Shown in pieces: positions 9,543 through 16,191 of a DNA stretch of 51,348 nt. The translations under genes and the position numbers were made by a program. Under the pieces are notes generated by a model, which saw only the letters and a program-made list of their open reading frames with translations, had not been told where the DNA came from and did no database searches. Origin of the DNA: Ardenticatenales bacterium (GTDB lineage Bacteria; Chloroflexota; Anaerolineae; Epilineales; Epilineaceae); assembly GCA_020853525.1 (NCBI GenBank), contig JADYYS010000063.1, forward strand, positions 1 through 51,348. The letters are read 5' to 3'. Positions within the stretch are counted from its first letter, which is position 1. Each line of letters starts with the position of its first letter.

Positions 9543-10086
9543 GCTCGAGCAACCTCCATGTGCCGCGCGGGGGGAAGCGACGGCGACTGGAACCGCTCAC
9601 CCGGCCGGCACGGCGTGCCGGAGCACAGAGCTTGGCAGAAACGGGTGAACGTATCGGACCGCTGGCAGCACGCATGCCGGTGACCCACATCGAAACCCTG
9701 CCGGGCGCGATGCTCGCTGGCTCGGATGCATGCGATGGGATAAGACGCGTTGACCGGCGACTAGGATACGCCCGAAGGCAGCCGTGTCAAGACCCCGCCC
9801 GTGCATGCGACACGCACCCGACAGCGCCAGACTTGTCCGGTTCCGCTCCATTTATGCTCCGCTTCGCCTGCACTTCCGATCGATCTCGGCTCCATCTCGG
9901 CTCCATTTCCGCTCCAACTCGGCTCCAACTCCACGCGCCTGCGCGGCCCCACTTCGCAGCCACCGAACCGGCTTGCGCCGACCACGCGCCTCCGGTATCC
10001 TCTCGCGCCCTGGCGCACCCGGCGCCGCCGACGCCCGGTGTTCCGGCCACGCTGCCGGCCGCCCCACTCGATCCGGAGCAGACGCC
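9543..10086. other. Divergent intergenic region between subtilase-fold gene and acyl-CoA dehydrogenase
   Basis: No gene is seen in these 544 bases. They contain a 17-base palindrome CCGGCACGGCGTGCCGG (9605-9621) and a degenerate 11-bp tandem array (9839-9932), annotated separately. Both divergent promoters must lie here, but I cannot pick out convincing -35/-10 pairs. The in-frame extension of the dehydrogenase reading frame upstream of 10087 reads through the repeat array and does not look like protein. Confidence 0.6.
9839..9932. repeat. Degenerate 11-bp tandem repeat array
   Basis: About eight units of 11 bp, best seen as ATCTCGGCTCC at 9883-9893 and 9894-9904, followed by ATTTCCGCTCC (9905-9915) and AACTCGGCTCC (9916-9926). 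Weaker units run back to 9839. The 11-bp period keeps the core GCTCC on nearly the same face of the DNA helix. It ends about 155 bases before the start of the acyl-CoA dehydrogenase gene. Confidence 0.75.
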
Positions 10087-11247
10087 GTGGACTTCGAGCT
10101 GACCGAAGAGCAGCGGATGATCCGGGATGCCGTGCGCGCGGTGGCGCAGGGCGAGTTTGCGCCGCGTGCCCGCGACGTCGATGAGCACGCGCGCTTCCCG
10201 GCCGAGAACTTCGTCCGGCTGGCCGAGATGGGCCTGATGGGCCTGCCGATCGGCGAACGCTATGGCGGCGGCGGCGGCGACACCGTCAGCTACGCCTTGA
10301 CCGTCGAGGAGCTGGCGGCGGCATGCGGCTCCACCGCGCTCGTATACGCGGCGCACGTCAGCCTCGGCTGCTCGCCGTTCGCACTCTTCGGCACGGAGGA
10401 GCAGAAGCAGGCCTACCTCCCGCGGCTGACCTCGGGGGCGATGTTCGGCGCGTTCGGCCTGACGGAGCCGCACACCGGCTCGGACGCCGGCGCCACGCGC
10501 ACGACGGCCGAGAAGACACCGGACGGCTGGCGGTTGAACGGGCAGAAGATGTGGATCACCTCCGGCGGGATCGCCGGCACGATCATCGCGACGGCGCGGA
10601 CGGTCGTGGACGGTGAGGACCTGGGCGTCAGCTGCTTCATCGTCGAGCGCGAGATGCCCGGTTTCGTCGTCGGCAAGGACGAACCCAAGATGGGCCTCAA
10701 GGGGTCGATCACGAGCCAGCTGTTCTTCGAGGACTGCGCGCTGCGCGACGACCACCTGCTGGGCGAGGCCGGCAAGGGACTCAAGCAGATGCTGACGATT
10801 CTCGACGGCGGGCGGATCTCGATCGCGGCGATGGCGCTGGGCCTCGGACGGGCGGCGCTGGAGCACGCGACCGGCTACTCCCTCGAACGGATCGCTTTCG
10901 GCAAGCCGATCTCCGCAAACCAGGCCGTGCAGTGGAAGCTGGCGGACTCGGCCGTCGCGCTCGATGCGGCGCGGCTGCTGACATGGCAGGCGGCTTGGCT
11001 GAAGGACCGCAAGCGCCCGTTCGGCAAGGAAGCGGCGATGGCAAAGCTCGCCGCGAGCGAAGCAGCCGAGAAGGCGTGCTTCGAGGCCGTCCAGATCCAC
11101 GGCGGGATGGGCTATTCCCGCGAGGTGCCCGTCGAGCGCTTCTACCGCGACAACCGCTTGACCGAGATCGGCGAGGGGACGAGCGAGATCATGCGCCTCG
11201 TCATCGCCCGCAGCATCCTGCGCGAGCGCACGGACCTGTCGACCTGA
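10087..11247 (+). CDS. Acyl-CoA dehydrogenase
   Basis: A 386-residue flavoenzyme, the usual length for short/medium-chain acyl-CoA dehydrogenases, which introduce a trans-2 double bond into acyl-CoA using FAD and pass electrons to ETF. It has the N-terminal helical start DFELTEEQRMIRDAV, the FAD/substrate signatures FGLTEPHTGSDAGA and WITSGG, the C-terminal QIHGGMGYSREVPVERFYRD, and the catalytic Glu in IGEGTSEI. GTG 10087 is chosen because it begins exactly where the family does and has GGAG about 10 bases upstream; the longer frame runs into the repeat array. It is convergent with the recombinase-fold gene. No ETF or thiolase genes lie beside it. Confidence 0.93.
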   Translation: MDFELTEEQRMIRDAVRAVAQGEFAPRARDVDEHARFPAENFVRLAEMGLMGLPIGERYGGGGGDTVSYALTVEELAAACGSTALVYAAHVSLGCSPFALFGTEEQKQAYLPRLTSGAMFGAFGLTEPHTGSDAGATRTTAEKTPDGWRLNGQKMWITSGGIAGTIIATARTVVDGEDLGVSCFIVEREMPGFVVGKDEPKMGLKGSITSQLFFEDCALRDDHLLGEAGKGLKQMLTILDGGRISIAAMALGLGRAALEHATGYSLERIAFGKPISANQAVQWKLADSAVALDAARLLTWQAAWLKDRKRPFGKEAAMAKLAASEAAEKACFEAVQIHGGMGYSREVPVERFYRDNRLTEIGEGTSEIMRLVIARSILRERTDLST

Positions 11248-11281
11248 TCGCAACCGTTGCCCGCACACCCACCGCAGATCG

Positions 11282-12313
11282 TCACGCCGGCGGGAACCGC
11301 TCGCTCACGCCGCTCGCCGGCCCGACGCCCGCCGCCAGCAGCCCGAGCTTCTGTGCCGTCTCGGCCCACGTGATCGGCGAGAGACCAAGCCGGGCGCTGA
11401 GCGCTTCCGGCGGAACGCCGGCCCGCCAGGCGCGCAGCGCCATCGTCCAGCGCAGGGTCTCGAAGCTCGTCCGCTCGGGCAGGGCGGCGTCGCGCACGAG
11501 ATCCTCCAGGACGTACTCCAGATTCCGGGCCGTGCAGGCGAAGAGCGGGGCGTCGTCGCCCACGTTGTAGCGGCGACGGTAGGCCTCGATCAGCGGCAGG
11601 AGCACGGCGTCGAACGGCACACGCCGTTCCTTGGCCCGGAAGCGCGGCGCGTCGTAGCGCACCAGAACGGACGGCGCGGCCGGGTCGGCCTGCACGTCGG
11701 CGCTCTTCAGGCGGATGAGCTCGCCCTTCTTGAGCCCGGTGTCGAGGAGCAGCCGCACGAGAAGCTCCGGCCGCGGGTCGGGCGCCTGATCCCGCCCGCG
11801 GATGGCCGCGGCCGTACCGAGGAGCGCATCCACCTGCGTGTCCGTCAACACAAGCGGCAGCGGCGCGACGGCGCGGCGATGGACCAGCGGCAGCGCCGGA
11901 TCGTCGGCACGCGCGCCATCGGCGGCGAGCCACGCGAAGAACACCTTCAGCGTCGTCACGCGCCGGGCGAAGCTCTTGGCGCTGCACGGCTCCCCGCGGT
12001 GTTCGAGCAGCCACGTCAGGAAGCGCTGCAGGTCGTGAACTTCGATCTGGCCGATCGGCCGGCCGTGGCCGAGGAACTGCGCGAGCAGGCGGAGGTCGCT
12101 GGCGAAGCTCAGGCGCGTGTTCTCCGTCTTGCCGGCGCGCAGCAGGTGCTCATGGAATGCCGCCGTCGCGCCGTCCAGCGTCGTCGCCGCCTTGACGGCC
12201 GGCCACGGCGCCACGCGGTCTCCCGCGGGACCGACGGCGGGCCGTGCCGCAGGATGTCCACCGAAGAGCGGCAGCTGCGAGGGCGCGCCCGGCGGTGCTG
12301 CGTCGTCGTTCAT
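11282..12313 (-). CDS. Tyrosine-recombinase-fold protein with degenerate active site
   Basis: A 343-residue protein with an N-terminal SAM-like core-binding domain (about 45-135) and a tyrosine-recombinase catalytic domain. The landmark motifs are present but altered. LLLDTGLKKGEL has Lys195 where the first catalytic Arg should be, TSFETLRWTMA has Glu285 for the His and keeps Arg288, and LGLSPITWAETA has Leu311 for His and Ala320 at the position of the nucleophilic Tyr. The beta-hairpin Lys (KERRVP, 228) is kept. It is therefore unlikely to cut DNA, but may still bind it. No phage genes, cargo or att repeats surround it, so I do not treat it as part of a mobile element. ATG 12313 is used. Confidence 0.8.
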   Translation of the reverse strand: MNDDAAPPGAPSQLPLFGGHPAARPAVGPAGDRVAPWPAVKAATTLDGATAAFHEHLLRAGKTENTRLSFASDLRLLAQFLGHGRPIGQIEVHDLQRFLTWLLEHRGEPCSAKSFARRVTTLKVFFAWLAADGARADDPALPLVHRRAVAPLPLVLTDTQVDALLGTAAAIRGRDQAPDPRPELLVRLLLDTGLKKGELIRLKSADVQADPAAPSVLVRYDAPRFRAKERRVPFDAVLLPLIEAYRRRYNVGDDAPLFACTARNLEYVLEDLVRDAALPERTSFETLRWTMALRAWRAGVPPEALSARLGLSPITWAETAQKLGLLAAGVGPASGVSERFPPA

Positions 12314-12413
12314 GGTCCGAGGCTAGCAGCGCCGACACGTTATGGCAAGTGAGGGAACGGAAGGGCGATCCGGCCCACCCGAGCGGTTCCGATCGGTTAC
12401 GAACATCTTAAGA

Positions 12414-12441
12414 TTGCGGGGTCGACAGGCTGTGGTAGAAT
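12414..12441 (+). promoter_or_regulatory. Candidate promoter of the LPxTG-like protein gene
   Basis: TTGCGG (12414-12419), a 16-base spacer, then TAGAAT (12436-12441) preceded by TG at -15 (an extended -10). A perfect 10-bp palindrome ATCTTAAGAT (12405-12414) abuts the -35. Before that, two 10-bp near-direct repeats, CGGTTCCGAT and CGGTTACGAA, lie at 12384-12403. These may be activator or repressor sites. The leader would be about 68 bases. Confidence 0.55.
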
Positions 12442-12515
12442 GGCCCGACGCGCCGCGAGGGCGCGGGGCGATGCCGTTTCGATGCGTCGCCGTGCCGCTC
12501 CCTTAGGAGGATGCC

Positions 12516-13178
12516 ATGCGCAGGTGTGCGGTTACGATGGTATGGATCGCGCTGTTGGCGGTGTTCACCGGCACGACGGCGCATGCTCAGAACGTTCAGG
12601 GGATCAGCTTGCGGGCCGGTGAGGCCATGAAGGGTTCGCCGAGCGGAGTCGTCGACATCGTCGGCAACGGGACGTCCGCCAAGGTGGCCGTCGACCTATC
12701 CGGCGCCGCCGAGACGATGAAGCTCGCCGACTTCGAGGACGCCACGGCGTTCGTCGTGTGGGCCGTCGACATGGACGGCTACCGCCACAACATCGGCACG
12801 CTTTCGGACGAGCTGAAGATCGCCGAAGCCGCGGTCGAGTACCGCGTCGCCCGCGTGTACGTGACGGCCGAGGCGGACGAGAACGCTGCCGCGCCCACCG
12901 GCGACCCGCTGTACAGCGTGACGCTGCGCAACGTCACCGAGAAGTCCGGCGAGCCTGCCGGCGCTTCCAAGGCCAGCAGCGCCTCGACGACCGCGTCGAC
13001 GACCGCATCGACGACGAGCGGTTCCACGGCTTCGGGCGCGGCCAAGCCCGCCGCCGCCGGGGCGAAGCCGGCCAACCTGCCGACGACGGGCGGCGGGATG
13101 TCGGACATGATGGTCCTCGCCGCCGCCGCGCTGTTGCTCTTCGGCGTCGGCGCGCGCCTTATCGGCGTACGGGCGTAG
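12516..13178 (+). CDS. Secreted protein with LPxTG-like cell-wall sorting tail
   Basis: A 220-residue exported protein. The signal peptide covers residues 1-24 (cleavage after AHA). A compact domain (about 25-145) follows, with alternating hydrophobic segments such as FVVWAVDMDGYRHNIGTL. Next comes a Ser/Thr/Ala-rich linker of ASTT repeats, and the C-terminus is LPTTGGG, a hydrophobic stretch and a short basic tail (RLIGVRA). That order (motif, membrane span, Arg) is the layout of a sortase substrate; without sortase it would be a single-pass membrane anchor. No sortase gene is present in this window. The ribosome binding site TTAGGAGGA precedes ATG 12516. The function of the N-terminal domain is unknown. 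Confidence 0.8.
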   Translation: MRRCAVTMVWIALLAVFTGTTAHAQNVQGISLRAGEAMKGSPSGVVDIVGNGTSAKVAVDLSGAAETMKLADFEDATAFVVWAVDMDGYRHNIGTLSDELKIAEAAVEYRVARVYVTAEADENAAAPTGDPLYSVTLRNVTEKSGEPAGASKASSASTTASTTASTTSGSTASGAAKPAAAGAKPANLPTTGGGMSDMMVLAAAALLLFGVGARLIGVRA

Positions 13179-13293
13179 GGCTCGCCGTTCGGGCGCAGCG
13201 GGCGCCACCGGACGAACCGTAACCGATCGACGCCCGCGCCACCGACGGGCGCCGCCGATACGCGAACGCATCCGGTCCTTCCAGTCCATTTAT

Positions 13294-13326
13294 GCAGAGG
13301 GCGCGCCGGTGCGGCGCGCCCTCTGC
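13294..13326. terminator. Bidirectional terminator between convergent genes
   Basis: A perfect 14-bp stem GCAGAGGGCGCGCC / GGCGCGCCCTCTGC with a 5-base loop, placed between the plus-strand gene ending at 13178 and the minus-strand glycosyltransferase gene ending at 13334. The minus-strand side is followed by ATAAATGG; there is no long T-run on the plus side. Confidence 0.7.
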
Positions 13327-13333
13327 CTGTCAC

Positions 13334-14353
13334 TCAAGCACCGCGCTCCGCCCGGCGCCCCACGGTCGGCGCCGGCTCATGCCCGCCCAGCAACGTCGCC
13401 ATCGCCCGGGCATCGATCCGCCGTGCCCGCTGGATCGCCCGCCGCGCCCCGAGCCAGCGCCAGGCCGTGCCCCAGCCGACGATCTGCCCACGCATCGTCG
13501 CCCGCGCCGCCGCGCCCCGCGCGTGCCGTAGCGCACGCATGAACGTCCGCCCCTCGGCCAGCGCGATGCGCCATGCGTTCCTGGCGGCGAGCGACGCCGG
13601 GTAGCACCGCTGGATCGTCCAGGCGCGGTTGCGGGCCACGTGGTAGCTGGCCACCGGTCCGCCGCCCGTCGCCGAGAGCTTGTGGTAGACGACGGCGTCC
13701 GGCACGAACACGCAGCGCCAGCCGCGCAGCCGCGCCCGCCACGCCAGGTCGACGTCCTCGAAGTAGCTGCCGAAGCGCGCCTCGAGGACGCCCACGTCGT
13801 CCAGCATCGCCCGACGGTACGCCGCCGCGGCGCCGCTCGCGCCGAAGACCCAGTGGGCGTCGGCGCCATCGAACTGCCCGCGATCGACCTCCCACACACC
13901 GCGGTTCGCCGCCTGTCCGGCGCGGTCGACGGTGTCGCCAGTGGTGTGCAGGGTATCCCGTCGATCGAAGAGGCGGACCTTGGAGGTGGCCATGCCGGCG
14001 CCCGGCGCCGCCTCGAGTCCCCGCACGAGCGCACCGAGCCACCCCGGCTCGACCTCGGTGTCGTTGTTCAACAGGACGATCACGTCGGCGCGGGCACGAT
14101 CGATGCCGGCATTCACCGCGCCGGCGAAGCCGATGTTCGTCGGCAGCCAGATCGTTTCGACCGCCGGGTAGGCCGCCAGGCGTTCACGCGTTCCGTCCGT
14201 CGAGCCGTTGTCGACGACGATCGTCTCGAACGGCCCGCAGTCCTGACGGCCGAGGCTGTCGAGGCAGACGGTCAAGTGGTGTGCGCCGTTCCAGGTCGGG
14301 ATGATGACCGAGGCGAACAGCTCCGCCGACGAGAGCTCCCGCGCCGTGCTCAT
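13334..14353 (-). CDS. Family 2 glycosyltransferase (rhamnosyltransferase-like)
   Basis: A 339-residue GT-A fold glycosyltransferase. Motifs are SVIIPTWNG near the N-terminus, VVDNGSTDGT (46-55), the metal/nucleotide-sugar site NNDTE (96-100), and the acceptor-site YFEDVDLAWR around 197-206. It probably transfers a sugar, plausibly L-rhamnose, to a lipid-linked or surface glycan at the inner face of the membrane. ATG 14353 overlaps the stop of the B3/4 gene in an ATGA arrangement, making it the third gene of a rhamnose-linked operon. The longer upstream frame is a shadow of its neighbours. Confidence 0.9.
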   Translation of the reverse strand: MSTARELSSAELFASVIIPTWNGAHHLTVCLDSLGRQDCGPFETIVVDNGSTDGTRERLAAYPAVETIWLPTNIGFAGAVNAGIDRARADVIVLLNNDTEVEPGWLGALVRGLEAAPGAGMATSKVRLFDRRDTLHTTGDTVDRAGQAANRGVWEVDRGQFDGADAHWVFGASGAAAAYRRAMLDDVGVLEARFGSYFEDVDLAWRARLRGWRCVFVPDAVVYHKLSATGGGPVASYHVARNRAWTIQRCYPASLAARNAWRIALAEGRTFMRALRHARGAAARATMRGQIVGWGTAWRWLGARRAIQRARRIDARAMATLLGGHEPAPTVGRRAERGA

Positions 14354-15060
14354 GCGTCCCAGCGCGCCATCGGAACGGCGCGCGACATCGCTTGCCAGGA
14401 CAAGGGGCCGCCGAGAAGCGAGCCGATGCGGGTCGAGGCCTCGAGCGCGAGCAAGCCCACGTCCTGCAGCGCCGCCGGTGCGGGCGGCAGGAGGTCGAAG
14501 TGCAGCAGGATGTCGCGGCCGGCCGCACCGACGAACGCCTGCGCTCCCGGCGCGCCGTGCCACGCCCGCGCGACAACGGCGTCGGCGCTGTCGGCCAGGA
14601 TCAGCTCGTTGATCTCCACCGTGTTCGGGCGACCGGCGGCACCGCCGAGAGGCCAGTGCGCCTCGCAGCCGCGGCTCGGCCGCAGCCAGAGGTCCCCCTG
14701 GATGTGGTCGACGTCGTAGCCCGCGGTCGGGACGCCGTGCGTCAGCGAGAACGCGTTGAGGAGGTCCGCCACGACACCCTGCGACGGAACGCCGTGCGGC
14801 GAGCGCGCCCACGCCAGCAGCGCCTCGTGCGGCGGGACGGTTGCGGCCGGCAATCCGACGTCGGCATACGCCGTCCGCCACGCTGCGAACATCGCGTCCG
14901 GCGCTGGGGCCGCGGCTGCGGCCGCCCCGGCGCGCGCGAGAGCCTCGCGTGCTGCGGCGGCCGCCCCATCGGTCACGTCGTGGATGCGGCGCATCCGAAC
15001 GGTCAGCCGAACGAAGTCGGGTACCGGCCCGAAGACGGCACTGTCGATCCGCTCGATCAC
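14350..15060 (-). CDS. B3/4 (PheT tRNA-binding-like) domain protein
   Basis: A 236-residue protein resembling the stand-alone B3/4 domain family (related to phenylalanyl-tRNA synthetase beta subunit). Matching features include FAAWRTAYADVGLP, the central LLNAFSLTHGVPTAGYDVD (positions about 120-140), GDLWLRPSRG and the C-terminal DILLHFDLLPP. In synthetases this domain has an editing-related fold; stand-alone members are poorly characterised and may act on aminoacyl-tRNA or simply bind RNA or a ligand. The start is GTG 15060, in a GTGA overlap with the dTDP-rhamnose gene, and the stop overlaps the glycosyltransferase start, so all three are co-translated. Its presence in a sugar operon is unexplained. 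Confidence 0.75.
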   Translation of the reverse strand: MIERIDSAVFGPVPDFVRLTVRMRRIHDVTDGAAAAAREALARAGAAAAAAPAPDAMFAAWRTAYADVGLPAATVPPHEALLAWARSPHGVPSQGVVADLLNAFSLTHGVPTAGYDVDHIQGDLWLRPSRGCEAHWPLGGAAGRPNTVEINELILADSADAVVARAWHGAPGAQAFVGAAGRDILLHFDLLPPAPAALQDVGLLALEASTRIGSLLGGPLSWQAMSRAVPMARWDA

Positions 15061-15935
15061 GACCGCACCCGCGCCGAGGCGTCCTCGACCTCGGCCGCGG
15101 CGTCCGGATGTCCGCCGCGTTCGAAGAAGGCATCGAGTCCGGACTCCCAAGCGGGCAGGCGGATGCCGAGCGCGGCGGCGGCGTGGTTCGCGAGCGGAGC
15201 GAAGGCCGGCGGACGGGCAAGGCGCGGAAACGCGGTGGCGCGGTCGATGGGGAAGTCCCGCCGGCCGGCCCGGTCGAGCGCGGCGCGCGCGAGGTCCCAA
15301 CGGCTGCAGCTGCCCTCGTTCGTCAGGTGGTACGTGCCGTACTTGCCCGTCGCGACGAGGGCGAGGATACCGTCCGCGAGATCATCGCAGAACGTCGGAT
15401 TGCCGACCTCGTTGTCGACGACGGCCAGTCGGTCGCGCTCGCCCGACAGCGCGAGCATGCGCTGGACGAAGCCGCGCCCGCCGAGGCCGTACAGCCATGC
15501 CGTGCGAACGACAAAATGCGCCGGCTGGACGGCCCGCACGAGGTGTTCGCCGGCCAGCTTGGAAGCACCGTACACGCTGATCGGCGCCGGGACGTCATCC
15601 TCGACGTACGCCGCGCCCTTCCGCCCGTCGAACACGTAGTCCGTGCTGACCTGGACGAACGCGGCGCCCGACGTCGCGGCGCCGGTGGCCGCCCGCCAGG
15701 CGCCGACCGCGTTCCCTCCGAACGCCGCCTCCGGCTCGCGCTCGCACCGGTCGACGTCGGTGAACGCGGCGGCGTTGACGACGACGTCGGCCCGCACGGC
15801 GGCGACGGCGTCGGAAGCGTCGGTCCGGGTCACGTCGATCCGGGCGCGGGGGGCGGCGACGACGTCGTGGGCGACGGCGCGGCGGGCGATGGCGCGTCCG
15901 AGCTGACCATCGGCGCCGAGGATGAGGATGCGCAT
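15057..15935 (-). CDS. rfbD: dTDP-4-dehydrorhamnose reductase
   Basis: A 292-residue short-chain dehydrogenase/reductase of the RmlD type, catalysing the last step of dTDP-L-rhamnose synthesis with NAD(P)H. It has the nucleotide-binding GADGQLG (7-13), VNAAAFTDVDRCE, STDYVFDG (97-104) and the catalytic YGASK (Tyr122, Lys126), followed by the conserved PVRT-like region VVRTAWLYG. It begins the three-gene operon with the B3/4 protein and the glycosyltransferase. The other rml genes are not in the window. Its start faces the divergent 16192 gene across 256 bases. Confidence 0.93.
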   Translation of the reverse strand: MRILILGADGQLGRAIARRAVAHDVVAAPRARIDVTRTDASDAVAAVRADVVVNAAAFTDVDRCEREPEAAFGGNAVGAWRAATGAATSGAAFVQVSTDYVFDGRKGAAYVEDDVPAPISVYGASKLAGEHLVRAVQPAHFVVRTAWLYGLGGRGFVQRMLALSGERDRLAVVDNEVGNPTFCDDLADGILALVATGKYGTYHLTNEGSCSRWDLARAALDRAGRRDFPIDRATAFPRLARPPAFAPLANHAAAALGIRLPAWESGLDAFFERGGHPDAAAEVEDASARVRS

Positions 15936-16191
15936 GCAACGTCCAGTGTGCGGGTGCCGCCGGCGGGGAGCGGCGGGAGCGGGCGGCGGGATTAAGGCAG
16001 CGGAGTCGGGCCGCGGTCAAGTCGGTACGACAGTTTGCGGCCCGATCTGACCGTAACACCGGCCCGATCTCATCCGTCCTCTACCCTTGAAGCCCTGCCC
16101 GGCGGTCCCATCCCAGCCGACACCTCCCCCCAACACGACACCGGGGTCGGCCGGGCCGCGATCGAATGGCTCTACACCCAAGGAGGTTCGG

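Noticed and set aside
9605-9621. 17-base palindrome CCGGCACGGCGTGCCGG as a member of the palindrome pair family at 27064-27166
   Set aside because: Only the GGCACGGC-type core is shared and the centre differs. In such GC-rich DNA the resemblance may be chance.
11282-12313. Integrase marking a prophage or integrative element
   Set aside because: Catalytic residues are lost, no phage, transfer or cargo genes are adjacent, and no flanking direct repeats or tRNA gene were seen.
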